Shown: positions 1-8,190 of the stretch, in pieces | How the letters are laid out: each line of letters begins with the position of its first letter | Numbering within the stretch: the first letter of the stretch is position 1 | NCBI GenBank assembly: GCA_040500365.1 | Contig: CP148031.1 | Span: forward strand, 2,046,001-2,110,000 | DNA from: Dehalobacter alkaniphilus | GTDB lineage: Bacteria; Bacillota; Desulfitobacteriia; Desulfitobacteriales; Syntrophobotulaceae | Length of the DNA: 64,000 nucleotides | Reading direction: 5' to 3' | Position numbers and translations under genes: made by a program | The notes under the pieces: model-generated | The model's database searches: none | What the model was told of the DNA's origin: nothing | The model's input: the letters and a program-made list of their open reading frames with translations, nothing else

Positions 1-217
1 CATATTCGTCCATCAATTCCCTGGCTCTCTGTCTTTGTTCATAATAATAGGTACGTTTTCTCCGCCTGAGTTCTGAGATATCACTGTCCCCCCCACCAGT
101 CCAGTCACCGTTCCGCCGGCCTCTGATCGCTTTAAAGAAAAAATAAGACAGTGACGCGGTGACGACCAGCATCAAAAGCGCCATCAGCGGACTTCCAAAA
201 CCAAAACCTATGATCAC
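1..217 (-). CDS. small membrane-anchored hypothetical protein (3' end beyond window)
   Basis: The frame opens with GTG at 217, preceded by a run of six G about nine bases upstream, and runs off the left edge with no stop. The visible 72 residues have one hydrophobic segment at roughly residues 8-28, then a strongly basic, Gly- and Arg-rich stretch ending in a Tyr/Arg/Gln-rich helix-like region. This suggests an N-terminally anchored protein with a charged cytoplasmic tail. I do not recognise the family and assign no function. It is divergent from the LP-repeat gene at 398. Confidence 0.6.
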   Translation of the reverse strand, partial: MIIGFGFGSPLMALLMLVVTASLSYFFFKAIRGRRNGDWTGGGDSDISELRRRKRTYYYEQRQRARELMDEY

Positions 218-397
218 AATTAATTACCCCCCATATATTGCCATTTATGTAGCACAATGGTATTTTATTTCGTATAATACCTTAGCATTATTAACTTTTT
301 ATATTCTTTCTTAATCATAACTAATCATATCATATTTTTGTTGAGTTTTAATGCCTCCAAATCAGGTATCCGGTACGAATAAATTTAGGAGATCAAC

Positions 398-886
398 ATG
401 AGCAATATGTTGTTTACCAACCATATGTCTTTGGTCCCAGCTGCAAACGATCCGCGTTATTTTTCTATGGCCAGAGAGAATTACGGTAATCCCCGGACAG
501 TTTCATACCCGTATTCCCGCACAGGACAGACAGGACAGCCAAGGGCCGTACTTCCGACGGCATTTTTACCTGGTACCGTTCTACCGGCTGCAAATCTGCC
601 TGGTACACTCCTGCCGGGACCGGTTCTGCGAAGTCCTGTTCTCCCCTCTTCTATTCTTCCAGGTTCTTATCAAAACGGCTATCCGGTGCCTGCCGCCCAA
701 CAGGTGACTGTCTCTGCAAATAATCTGAATAAGATCCTAATCGCCATTTTACTTCTTGTTTCCCTGGACTTGGTGTTTGTACGGCCGGGCCGCTCTTTGC
801 CATCCGTGGCCGTCGCCGCTCTTTGCCGTCCATGGCATCGCGGCACTAGGCCATCCGTGGCCGTCGCCGAGCCTTGTCTTTCGTGA
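398..886 (+). CDS. LP-repeat, single-TM hypothetical protein with repeat-derived C-terminus
   Basis: The start is supported by AGGAG six bases upstream of ATG 398. Residues about 50-90 form a low-complexity series of 5-6-residue units around Leu-Pro (LPGT, VLPAAN, LLPGP, VLPSS, ILPGS). A hydrophobic helix follows at about residues 113-127. The last ~33 residues, rich in Arg, Pro and 'SVAV', are encoded by the hairpin repeat at 782-874 rather than by ordinary coding sequence, so the native protein probably ended soon after the helix. The product may be an envelope or spore-surface protein anchored near its C-terminus, but that is inference. I know no family for it. It converges on spoVAF, with eight bases between the two stops. 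Confidence 0.55.
   Translation: MSNMLFTNHMSLVPAANDPRYFSMARENYGNPRTVSYPYSRTGQTGQPRAVLPTAFLPGTVLPAANLPGTLLPGPVLRSPVLPSSILPGSYQNGYPVPAAQQVTVSANNLNKILIAILLLVSLDLVFVRPGRSLPSVAVAALCRPWHRGTRPSVAVAEPCLS
782..874. repeat. hairpin repeat family 1, copy F
   Basis: GC-rich segment with three short hairpins: TGCCATCCGTGGCC near 798, TGCCGTCCATGGCA near 824, and GGCCATCCGTGGCC near 849. The last two are separated by a CGCGGCACTA-type linker. The two-hairpin-plus-linker core recurs at 26.7, 30.1 and 41.1 kb. It lies at the 3' end of the LP-repeat gene and just downstream of the spoVAF stop on the other strand. Confidence 0.75.
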
Positions 887-894
887 CCATCCGT

Positions 895-2418
895 CTAGGG
901 ATTTGTTCTTTCTTTAGGCTGTTTTTCCTTCGTTTGTTTATCCTTAGGCTGCCTGATTCGGTCCTTCGGTTTGAAGATGCTCGGTCTAAGGTTGTTAATC
1001 GGGACCGGATTACGTATCAGGATTGTGGACAGCGCCTTGATATCCATTGGAATTAACGGCCAGAGATACGGTACACCAAAGGAATTGGTCCGCAGCAGAA
1101 CAAATAAAACAAGCAAGACGCCTGCTCCAAATCCCCAGAAATTAAACAGCCCGGCAGCCAGGACAAGGAATAGGCGGACAAGCCTGTTCGCCTGAGCCAG
1201 TTCATAACTTGGTGTCGCAAATGTCCCGACTGCCGCAATGGCGGTATACATCACAACCTCCGGTGTAAACAGCCCAACCTGTATAGCCACATCACCCATC
1301 ATGAACACCGCGATTAAACCCAGGGCTGTAGCCAGAGGCGAAGGGGTATGAATCGCCGCCATCCTCAGCATATCGATTGACAATTCTCCCATTAGCACCT
1401 GAAACAACAAAGGAATTCTAGCCGGTTTTTGCACTCCAATAAACTGAAGTCCTTCGGGAAGCAGCTGAGGATTCAAAGCTGCAGCGAGCCAAAGCGGGGT
1501 AAGAAATACGGACAGAAATATCGCGATAAACCTGACCCACCGCAAATACATACCCACAACCGGTTCTTGGCGGTATTCTTCCGCATGCTGGACATGATGC
1601 CAGAACGTACAAGGTGCGATAATAATACTTGGAGAAGTGTCGACCATCACAATAACATTGCCTTCAAGCAGATGTATTGCTGCTACATCAGGCCTTTCTG
1701 TGTACCTGACTCTTGGAAACGGATTCCAGAATTTACTGCCGAGGATGAACTCTTCAACCGTTTTTTCCGCCATGGGTATACCGTCAATTTTTATATTTTT
1801 AATTTCTTTTTCAATATACTCCACCATTTTGGGATTCGTTATATCTTCAATATAAGCAATGCAAACATCCGTCTTGGAGCGGCTGCCTGCTTTCACGAGC
1901 TTCATCCGCAGGCCTGGATCACGCAGCCGGCGGCGGATTAAAATTGTATTAAAAACCAGTGTCTCCGTGAACCCATCGCGTGAACCCCTTGTTACTCGCT
2001 CAATATCCGGTTCCTGTGGCATGCGGCCCGGATAAGTCCTTAGATCTACAATGATAGCCTGCGTTCTTCCCTCAATCAGTATCGCCATTGTTCCGGATAA
2101 CAGAAAGTAGATGACTTCATCCATGGCTTCGACTTCCGAAACCTGCAGGTCAACTATTTTGGACTTTACAAGCTTGTCTACCGCATTCACGGCGAGTTCC
2201 ACACGTTCGATCTTCGAAAGCACTTCCAGAATCATATTGCTGGCAGGTCTGCTGATCATTCCATTGACGGAATAGATTGCAATCTTTTTGCCGCCGATGT
2301 TCATTTCCCGAAGTACAATGTCAAAGCTTTCAGGTACGCCGAGTTTTTGATTCAAATAAGTGACGTTTTCCTGATAGTTTTTGGAAATGCTCATTGTCGT
2401 TTCTGCTGTTGAGCTCAT
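895..2418 (-). CDS. spoVAF: spore germination/SpoVA-associated protein SpoVAF (GerA family)
   Basis: 507-residue homologue of the GerA-type A subunits. It has a hydrophilic N-terminal half of about 290 residues, then several membrane segments between about residues 295 and 470, and a Lys/Gln-rich tail. In spore formers SpoVAF sits in the inner spore membrane and contributes to germination signalling alongside the SpoVA channel. I choose ATG 2418 because AAAGG lies eight bases upstream, inside the end of spoVAE. A longer TTG start at 2445 has no such site. It is last in the spoVAC-AD-AE-AF operon, four bases after the spoVAE stop. Confidence 0.9.
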   Translation of the reverse strand: MSSTAETTMSISKNYQENVTYLNQKLGVPESFDIVLREMNIGGKKIAIYSVNGMISRPASNMILEVLSKIERVELAVNAVDKLVKSKIVDLQVSEVEAMDEVIYFLLSGTMAILIEGRTQAIIVDLRTYPGRMPQEPDIERVTRGSRDGFTETLVFNTILIRRRLRDPGLRMKLVKAGSRSKTDVCIAYIEDITNPKMVEYIEKEIKNIKIDGIPMAEKTVEEFILGSKFWNPFPRVRYTERPDVAAIHLLEGNVIVMVDTSPSIIIAPCTFWHHVQHAEEYRQEPVVGMYLRWVRFIAIFLSVFLTPLWLAAALNPQLLPEGLQFIGVQKPARIPLLFQVLMGELSIDMLRMAAIHTPSPLATALGLIAVFMMGDVAIQVGLFTPEVVMYTAIAAVGTFATPSYELAQANRLVRLFLVLAAGLFNFWGFGAGVLLVLFVLLRTNSFGVPYLWPLIPMDIKALSTILIRNPVPINNLRPSIFKPKDRIRQPKDKQTKEKQPKERTNP

Positions 2419-2422
2419 ATCA

Positions 2423-2785
2423 TCAACCTTTCGGATTAAATACAATTGCTGTCAGATAGCCGAACAAAACCGCAACGGCAATTCCTGTTGCACCGGTCTG
2501 AACACCGCCGGCCAGAACCCCAAGTATGCCACCGCTTTGTGCTCCTTCGATCGCACCTTTGACCAGCGTATATCCAAAACCGGAAAGCGGCACGGTTGCA
2601 CCGGCACCTCCGATTTTGACCAGAGGTTCATAAAGCCCTAGTCCGCCAAGAATAACTCCGCCGGTCACGTACCCGACCAGCACATGTGCCGGCGTGATTT
2701 TGGCTTTCGTCAGGTCCATCAGCAGCTGTCCGCCGACGCACAGAAGTCCGCCAACCAGAAAAGCAGGTAGAATGTTATTCAGCAT
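2423..2785 (-). CDS. spoVAE: stage V sporulation protein AE
   Basis: 120-residue integral membrane protein of the SpoVAE(b) type, with four hydrophobic stretches and the Gly-rich 'GGVILGGLGLYEPLVKIGGA' region characteristic of SpoVAC/AE. It is part of the inner-membrane channel that moves Ca-dipicolinate into the forespore and out at germination. ATG 2785 has GGGAGG seven bases upstream. A TTG directly before it is a less likely start. Its last codons overlap the ribosome site of spoVAF, and it follows spoVAD by 13 bases, so the genes are probably co-translated. Confidence 0.92.
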   Translation of the reverse strand: MLNNILPAFLVGGLLCVGGQLLMDLTKAKITPAHVLVGYVTGGVILGGLGLYEPLVKIGGAGATVPLSGFGYTLVKGAIEGAQSGGILGVLAGGVQTGATGIAVAVLFGYLTAIVFNPKG

Positions 2786-2798
2786 CAAAAGACCTCCC

Positions 2799-3809
2799 TT
2801 AACTCATTTCAATCGACACGGCATGACCAATGGCCGGCATGGATTCACCCTGTTGAGATGATACAGAACTATGAAGGCTTCCGCTTCCGACAAATAAGAT
2901 TTTTTGCAGTTCACGACTTTTCAATTTATTCAGGAGATGCCCTGTCAGCACGACCGCGGAACAGCCGCACCCGCTCCCGCCGGCATGCGTATCCTGTTTG
3001 CTGCTGTAAATCATCACCCCGCAATCCGCGAAGTTATTGGACAGCTGCAGGCCGCTTCGTTTCAAAACCTCAAGCAAAAGTTGAAGACCTACCATCCCAA
3101 GATCTCCGGTAATAATCATGTCATAGTAATCCGGCTGACGGCTGAGGTCCTGAAAATGATTCAGGATGGTGTCGGCAACAGCAGGCGCCATGGCCGCACC
3201 CATATTATTGGTATCGGTCTCACCGTAGTCTAAGACCCGGCCAATCGTTGCACTTGTGATTTTAGGGCCTTCTCCTTGATCAGCCAGAAGGATGCTGCCT
3301 GCTCCGGTTACCGTCCACTGGGCATACATTGCTCTCTGGTTGCCCTGCTCATTTGGAAAACGGTATTGTCTCTCTGCCGTCTCATGATGACTGGATGCAC
3401 TGCAAAGTACTTTAGACGCGAACCCACCGTCGATCAGCATTGCACCAAGGGCCGTGGAAAGCGCCATCGTCGAGCAGGCGCCATAGAGGCCGATAAACGG
3501 AAGACCGATTTGTCTGGCAGCATAGTTCGACGAAATAATCTGGTTCAGCAGATCCCCCGCCAGGTTATAATCCACAGAATCCAACAGGACATTTGCTTTG
3601 GCTGCAGCTTTCGTCATGGAAGTCTCCAGCATTTTCATCTCCGTTTTCTCCCATGTCTTTTCATGCGCATAACTGTCTTTTAAGACCATGTCAAAAGTAT
3701 CTTTTAGCGGCCCCTGTCCTTCCTTAGGTCCGACAACGTTATACCCGGCCAGAATAACCGGCGGCTGACCAAATACAACCGTCTGGTTGCCTACTCTTTT
3801 GAAATTCAA
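2799..3809 (-). CDS. spoVAD: stage V sporulation protein AD
   Basis: 336 residues, the usual SpoVAD length, with a thiolase-like fold suggested by Gly-rich loops such as 'GLYGACSTMA' and 'HAGGSGCGCSA'. SpoVAD is the soluble, membrane-associated component of the DPA channel and binds dipicolinic acid. The start is TTG 3809, with AAAGGAG nine bases upstream; no in-frame ATG or GTG is better placed. It lies between spoVAC and spoVAE. Neither spoVAA nor spoVAB is present next to it, as in many clostridial loci, which carry only AC-AD-AE. Confidence 0.93.
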   Translation of the reverse strand: MNFKRVGNQTVVFGQPPVILAGYNVVGPKEGQGPLKDTFDMVLKDSYAHEKTWEKTEMKMLETSMTKAAAKANVLLDSVDYNLAGDLLNQIISSNYAARQIGLPFIGLYGACSTMALSTALGAMLIDGGFASKVLCSASSHHETAERQYRFPNEQGNQRAMYAQWTVTGAGSILLADQGEGPKITSATIGRVLDYGETDTNNMGAAMAPAVADTILNHFQDLSRQPDYYDMIITGDLGMVGLQLLLEVLKRSGLQLSNNFADCGVMIYSSKQDTHAGGSGCGCSAVVLTGHLLNKLKSRELQKILFVGSGSLHSSVSSQQGESMPAIGHAVSIEMS

Positions 3810-3831
3810 AATGTTTTTCTCCTTTCGGTAA

Positions 3832-4302
3832 TTATCTGATCCATAAATAGATCAAGCCGACAATGATTGAACTTGTAATCCCATAAACCAAAACTGGTCC
3901 GGCAATCGTAAAGAGCTTCCCGCCTACACCGAACACATAGCCTTCTCTCTTATATTCAAGTGCCGGTGAAACCATCGAATTCGCAAAACCGGTCACGGGA
4001 ATGATCCCTCCGGCTCCCCCGTATTTGACAATCGTGTCATAAACACCGAGACCGGTCAAAATAGCCCCTATTATTATCAGCGTTGCTGTTCCGGCTGTCT
4101 GAGCAGCTGTCTTAGCCAGCCCGAGGTAATTCATGTAAAAATTGACAATCATCTGACCAAAGCTGCAGATGATTCCGCCAACAACAAATGCTGACAGTAC
4201 ATTTTTCAAAACCGTTGGTTTTGGCGAAAACTTTTCTGTTAATTGTTTATATTCCTCCTGGGTCACCGCAACGGATGGAGGACGGAGTTTTGATTCCGAC
4301 AA
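3832..4302 (-). CDS. spoVAC: stage V sporulation protein AC
   Basis: 156-residue polytopic membrane protein. The N-terminal 30 residues are hydrophilic, followed by four hydrophobic segments and the family's Gly-rich motif 'KYGGAGGIIPVTGFANSM'. In Bacillus SpoVAC behaves as a mechanosensitive channel for DPA release. It starts at TTG 4302, seven to eight bases after AAGGGGTG. As the first gene of the spoVA operon it should have a forespore (sigma-G) promoter upstream. I could not identify a convincing one in the 4303-4430 interval. Confidence 0.92.
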   Translation of the reverse strand: MSESKLRPPSVAVTQEEYKQLTEKFSPKPTVLKNVLSAFVVGGIICSFGQMIVNFYMNYLGLAKTAAQTAGTATLIIIGAILTGLGVYDTIVKYGGAGGIIPVTGFANSMVSPALEYKREGYVFGVGGKLFTIAGPVLVYGITSSIIVGLIYLWIR

Positions 4303-4430
4303 TGATTTTCACCCCTTTTTTTGATTAATAATTCCCGATTTTTCGCTAAGAAATTCAGGTATTGTCAATTGTTTTATTTGTTTATCAACTTTATACCAGA
4401 ATCAGTCAATAATTTCAGAACCAAGCACGA

Positions 4431-4457
4431 AGGAAATATTTGGGTGATGTCGAAGAT
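4431..4457 (+). promoter_or_regulatory. putative sigma-H promoter with Spo0A box upstream of spoIIAA
   Basis: AGGAAAT at 4431-4437 matches the sigma-H -35 (AGGAWWW), and GAAGAT at 4452-4457, 14 bases further on, resembles its -10 (GAAT). The perfect Spo0A box TGTCGAA at 4448-4454 overlaps the -10. The spo0A upstream region has the same arrangement with the same 10-base gap. In Bacillus the spoIIA operon is known to be transcribed by sigma-H with Spo0A~P. The exact role of a box overlapping the -10 is inference. Confidence 0.6.
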
Positions 4458-4493
4458 AGATTTAACGACTTGTAATATAGGAGCGTGGCATCA

Positions 4494-4811
4494 ATGAATA
4501 AAAGAATTGAACGACAAACCCTGCATTTATATCTTGAGGGCGAACTAGATATGAAGAATGCCAGTGAGCTAAAAAGCGTGATTGATCTGGATATAGAGAA
4601 AAAAGGAGTCAGGACGGTGATCCTGCATCTGGATGATCTCCATTTCATTGACAGTTCCGGTCTAGGGGTTATTTTGGGACGATATAAAAAACTGCTTCCT
4701 CTCGAAGGAAAACTTAAAATTGCCAATGCTCCGCCGCATATTTACCGGATCATGGAACTGTCGGGGCTTCCCAAAATTATAGAATTTTTACCAAAAGAAC
4801 CTGCCGTATAA
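4494..4811 (+). CDS. spoIIAA: anti-sigma-F factor antagonist SpoIIAA
   Basis: 105-residue STAS-domain protein. The motif DSSGLG at residues 53-58 contains the serine (about Ser55) that SpoIIAB phosphorylates. Dephosphorylated SpoIIAA displaces sigma-F from SpoIIAB in the forespore. ATG 4494 is preferred over the in-frame GTG at 4485, because AGGAG (4479-4483) is ten bases from the ATG and only one from the GTG. It is the first gene of the spoIIAA-spoIIAB-sigF operon. Confidence 0.95.
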   Translation: MNKRIERQTLHLYLEGELDMKNASELKSVIDLDIEKKGVRTVILHLDDLHFIDSSGLGVILGRYKKLLPLEGKLKIANAPPHIYRIMELSGLPKIIEFLPKEPAV

Positions 4812-4841
4812 ATGAATTTAGAGTTGAAAGGAGAATAATCA

Positions 4842-5279
4842 ATGGAAGTCAATAAAATAATCCTGACATTCTCGAGTCTGCCGCAGAATGTAACAATCGC
4901 CCGCATGTTGGCCTCTTCGCTTGGAGCCCAAATGGATTTGGCCTTAAGCGAGCTTGAAGAACTGAAGGTCGCTGTCTCTGAAGCCGTTTCCAACGCAATT
5001 ATCCATGGTTACAGCAATGCACCTGATCAGTTTGTCACGTTAGAGCTGGAGGCAGATGAAACGAAAATTTCCATACAAGTAACCGATAACGGCTGCGGTA
5101 TCCCCGATGTGAATCAGGCCATGCAAGCTTCTTATTCTACGGACCCTGACAGAATGGGACTTGGTTTTATCTTTATGCAGTCCTTCATGGATGAACTGCG
5201 GGTTGAATCTGAAGTTAACAAAGGAACCAAAGTATTGATGGTGAAATACTTAAGCCACAACCGTCCGTCCTCTCATTAA
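4842..5279 (+). CDS. spoIIAB: anti-sigma-F factor / serine kinase SpoIIAB
   Basis: 145-residue GHKL-type ATPase. The N box 'EAVSNAIIHGY' lies at about residues 47-57, the G1 box 'VTDNGCGIPD' at about 85-94 and 'MGLGFIFMQSFMD' near 107-119. It binds and inhibits sigma-F in an ATP-dependent way and phosphorylates SpoIIAA. The ribosome site AAAGGAG precedes ATG 4842. It sits 30 bases after spoIIAA and just before sigF, the order conserved in endospore formers. Confidence 0.95.
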   Translation: MEVNKIILTFSSLPQNVTIARMLASSLGAQMDLALSELEELKVAVSEAVSNAIIHGYSNAPDQFVTLELEADETKISIQVTDNGCGIPDVNQAMQASYSTDPDRMGLGFIFMQSFMDELRVESEVNKGTKVLMVKYLSHNRPSSH

Positions 5280-5293
5280 GAGGGGGTGTGAAG

Positions 5294-6076
5294 ATGATTC
5301 AACGACTTTCAGATATGAACCTGCCCCGTTTTCCCCTGCTCTCCGACCAAGAATTGATGGAGCTTTTACACAAAGCCCAAAATGGCGACATCGATGCCCG
5401 GGAGCGTTTGGTCAATTGTAATCTGAAGCTCATTTTTAATATGATCCAGCGTTTTTCCCACAGGGGATATGATCTGGAGGATCTCTTTCAGATTGGCACC
5501 ATTGGTCTCATCAAAGCCATCGATAAATTTGATTTCTCGTACGGTGTTAAATTTTCCACGTACGCCGTACCGATGATCATTGGAGAAATCCGAAGATTTT
5601 TGAGAGATGACCATCCTATTAAAGTCCCACGTTCTTATAAAGAGCTGGTTTACAAAATCAACCGTTCCCGGGAAAAGCTTTCCTCGGAATTAAATAGAGA
5701 ACCCACGCTGAACGAGATTGCCGAAGATATCGGCACCCCGAGCGAAGATATCATACTCGCCATCGAAGCAGTGCAAAGCCCGTCGTCGATACATGATACG
5801 CTTTATCAGGACGATTCTGATCCTATTTATGTTATTGATCAAATTCCGCTGGAGAAGGATACCGATCCGGGATGGTTTGAAAAAATTGCCCTGCAGGAAG
5901 TTCTCGATAAACTGCCCGGAAGGGAAAAAGAGGTTCTGTATCAGCGATTCTTTGAGGACAGAACGCAAAATGAAATTGCTAAAGTCATGAACCTCTCCCA
6001 AGTCCAGATTTCCAGGATCGAACGCGCGGCCTTACTCCATTTAAAGCAGATTCTGAACGACAGTCCTTACGAGTAG
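5294..6076 (+). CDS. sigF: RNA polymerase sporulation sigma factor sigma-F
   Basis: 260-residue sigma-70 family factor. Region 2 lies around residues 50-110 ('YDLEDLFQIGTIGLIKAIDKF'), region 3 around 120-180, and the region 4 helix-turn-helix is near the C-terminus ('NEIAKVMNLSQVQISRIE'). It directs early forespore transcription. ATG 5294 is chosen because AGGGGG ends seven bases upstream; the GTG at 5288 would lie on top of that site. The gene converges on dacF. In Bacillus, dacF leads the spoIIA operon on the same strand, so its orientation differs here. Confidence 0.95.
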   Translation: MIQRLSDMNLPRFPLLSDQELMELLHKAQNGDIDARERLVNCNLKLIFNMIQRFSHRGYDLEDLFQIGTIGLIKAIDKFDFSYGVKFSTYAVPMIIGEIRRFLRDDHPIKVPRSYKELVYKINRSREKLSSELNREPTLNEIAEDIGTPSEDIILAIEAVQSPSSIHDTLYQDDSDPIYVIDQIPLEKDTDPGWFEKIALQEVLDKLPGREKEVLYQRFFEDRTQNEIAKVMNLSQVQISRIERAALLHLKQILNDSPYE

Positions 6077-6171
6077 ATCGCTTTGTAAATCCCGTTAACA
6101 ACAAAGATAAAGTGGCTTTGCTCGGATTAGTCTGAAGATAATGGAAGCAACGTTACTTTGGAATCGCGCTA

Positions 6172-7344
6172 CTAGTTGGCATAGATCGGCGGGGTCATAC
6201 TGTAGGACTGCCGGACCGTACGCTTGAACATCTCCAGCAGTCCTGCTTTTCCAACTGCTTCTCCAGCTACAAGCTTTATGCTGTCTGCTTCTTTCTGACC
6301 GCAATAAATGATCATCTCTCCGAGCTGCTGTCCCTTGGCAATTGGTGCGGATACCGGGTTTGCAAAATACCTGGTTTCAATCCGGCATTCTTTCTCCTTC
6401 CCTTTTTCAACACACAAGCCGACAGCTTCCTGACTGACAAGGTCAACTGTTTGCAGCTTCCCTTTATGAACAATGACTTCTCCCTGCTTGGAACCGGCAG
6501 GGGCAAATTCTTTATAAACATAATTGGCAAAACCATAATTGTACATCTTCATAGACTCCTGAAAATGGCCTCTGACCTGCGGGACTCCCATGACAACACA
6601 GATCAGTCTCAGGCCATCTCTTTTTACGGTTGAGGCCAAGCAGTATTTTGCTTCCTGCGTCCAGCCGGTCTTAAATCCATCGGTTCCCTCATACCACCAT
6701 AAAAGTTTATTGGTGTTCCACAATTTAAAATCCCCGTTGCGCAGTTCATATTCCTTCATGGATGTCAGCTGTGATACCAGCTGGTATTTGAGTGCTTCCC
6801 TGCCTAAAATCGCCAAATCATAGGCACTCGTGTAATGCCCTTCAGCCGGCAGTCCGTATGCATTGGCAAAATGGGTATTCTTAAGTCCTAATTCCTTGGC
6901 CTTTCTGTTCATCGAATCCACGAATTCCTCATGGGTTCCGAAGATATGTTCCGCAACAGCCACGCAGGCATCATTTGCCGACCCTACTGCGATCGAGATC
7001 AAAAGTTCTTTCAGGGTGAACTTCTCTCCTGGTTCAAGATATATTTGCGATCCGCCGAGAGAAGCGGCATTCTCACTCGCCGTCACCGTGTCGGTCAGTT
7101 TGACTTTGCCCTCTTCGACAGCTTCTGCTGCCAGCAGCATTGTCATCAGCTTCGTAACGCTTGCCGGAGGCAGTTCCTTGTGAGCATTCTTTTCATAAAG
7201 AATTTTGCCCGTTGCCGCATCCATAAGAATGGCACTTTCAGCAGATGTCTCAATATTTGCAGCCTTTACCGGCGCCGCAATCCATCCGAGCAAACATGCC
7301 GCGGCCAGAACCACTGTCAGCATCCGTAAACAAAATTTAGGCAT
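6172..7344 (-). CDS. dacF: D-alanyl-D-alanine carboxypeptidase (DacF-like penicillin-binding protein)
   Basis: 390-residue peptidase S11 enzyme that trims the terminal D-Ala of peptidoglycan stem peptides. It has an N-terminal signal peptide (basic start, hydrophobic core to about residue 28). The active-site SxxK is SVTK at residues 62-65, SxN is SAN in 'VGSANDACVA', and KTG is in 'DGFKTGWT'. The C-terminal domain is a PBP5-type beta domain ending in an amphipathic stretch that may bind membrane. ATG 7344 has GGGAGG seven bases upstream. Neighbouring sigF suggests a sporulation role like that of Bacillus DacF, but a vegetative DacA role cannot be excluded. Confidence 0.88.
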   Translation of the reverse strand: MPKFCLRMLTVVLAAACLLGWIAAPVKAANIETSAESAILMDAATGKILYEKNAHKELPPASVTKLMTMLLAAEAVEEGKVKLTDTVTASENAASLGGSQIYLEPGEKFTLKELLISIAVGSANDACVAVAEHIFGTHEEFVDSMNRKAKELGLKNTHFANAYGLPAEGHYTSAYDLAILGREALKYQLVSQLTSMKEYELRNGDFKLWNTNKLLWWYEGTDGFKTGWTQEAKYCLASTVKRDGLRLICVVMGVPQVRGHFQESMKMYNYGFANYVYKEFAPAGSKQGEVIVHKGKLQTVDLVSQEAVGLCVEKGKEKECRIETRYFANPVSAPIAKGQQLGEMIIYCGQKEADSIKLVAGEAVGKAGLLEMFKRTVRQSYSMTPPIYAN

Positions 7345-7427
7345 ACTAAAACCTCCCAAGCTAAATTGTGTTTGTTGTTTTAGTATGCCCTTATAAAATT
7401 AAATCATGTTATGTTTCCAATATTCTT

Positions 7428-7463
7428 CAGATTGGATTAACTCCTCAGATTGAATTAACTCCT
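7428..7463. repeat. 18-bp direct repeat, two copies
   Basis: CAGATTGGATTAACTCCT (7428-7445) is followed directly by CAGATTGAATTAACTCCT (7446-7463), with one mismatch. The second unit contains the stop codon of the CoA-binding protein gene on the minus strand. It looks like a simple tandem duplication at the 3' end of that gene; no function is evident. Confidence 0.8.
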
Positions 7464-7943
7464 CTGATACTTTCCCGGTACTTTACTAACCTTCCAGCCG
7501 TGCCAATAACAAGGATTCAGATACGCAAATGGTCTTGGATAGATTTTATGTTTCAAAACGCAACCGCGAACCACTTCGATTTCATTCTCCACACACGCTG
7601 CGTCAAGTTCAGGCGTCCAATTCTGTTCCTGAAACCAGATTGCTTTGGCCTCGCATTCCACAGTTTTCCTGACAATGTCCTGAATCAGCTCCGCCCTAAG
7701 GCACGGAACCACAACATCAACTCTGCCCTGAAGTGCGCTTAAATCCGGATAAACCCTGCTCCCTTCAAATGTTTTTAGATCCGGAGCAACCAGGTAGACC
7801 CTGCAGCCAAAGTACTTAAGACAATGGGCTGCTTTCCAAGCATGCTTATGCTTCAGAAAACGGTCAGAACTGGCATAGACAGCATACCGCATACTTGTAT
7901 CCAGACTGCCGGAAAACGCATAGATCGTCTTGGCTTCTTTCAT
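7455..7943 (-). CDS. CoA-binding domain (Rossmann-fold) protein
   Basis: 162-residue protein resembling the YccU/CoA-binding family: an early 'YAVYASSDRFLKHKHAWKA' nucleotide-binding turn, 'GCRVYLVAP', then 'VVVPCLRAELIQDIV' and 'AIWFQEQNW' in the usual order of a small Rossmann domain. The role is unknown; relatives bind CoA-type nucleotides. ATG 7943 has GGAG eight bases upstream, so the 14 extra codons of the longer frame are probably untranslated. It appears monocistronic, between dacF and a broken PNPOx-like gene. Confidence 0.7.
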   Translation of the reverse strand: MKEAKTIYAFSGSLDTSMRYAVYASSDRFLKHKHAWKAAHCLKYFGCRVYLVAPDLKTFEGSRVYPDLSALQGRVDVVVPCLRAELIQDIVRKTVECEAKAIWFQEQNWTPELDAACVENEIEVVRGCVLKHKIYPRPFAYLNPCYWHGWKVSKVPGKYQRS

Positions 7944-8097
7944 CGGTTTCACTCCAGTCAGCGTCAGTATCGGGTTAGACCCCACGCATGAGCGTAATGT
8001 TTACAAATGTTTGATCAACAGGTATGTAAAGAACCGTTAAATAGCTGTATTTAAGAATAGTCTATGAGATGAGCATCTAAAAATTGCCTGAAGACAC

Positions 8098-8131
8098 AAA
8101 AAGACCTGAACCTTTTGCAGTTCAAGTCTTT
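8098..8131 (-). terminator. rho-independent terminator
   Basis: Inverted repeat AAAGACCTGAAC / GTTCAAGTCTTT with one mismatch (a G-U pair in minus-strand RNA). On the minus strand it is followed by a T-run. It would end the transcript that reads through the broken PNPOx-like gene. Confidence 0.65.
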
Positions 8132-8190
8132 ATTTCGTCTAAGTCTTGTTTCGTTTAAGTCATATTAGTTTTTAGGTGATATTGGATTTC

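Noticed and set aside
240..397. Sigma-K-like promoter (CATATCATA) upstream of the LP-repeat gene
   Set aside because: The -10 pattern is present, but no AC-type -35 lies at suitable distance, and the area is very AT-rich.
782..874. CRISPR-like array from the repeated CCATCCRTGGCC units
   Set aside because: Only three units per locus with overlapping palindromes, no regular spacers of constant length, and no cas genes nearby.
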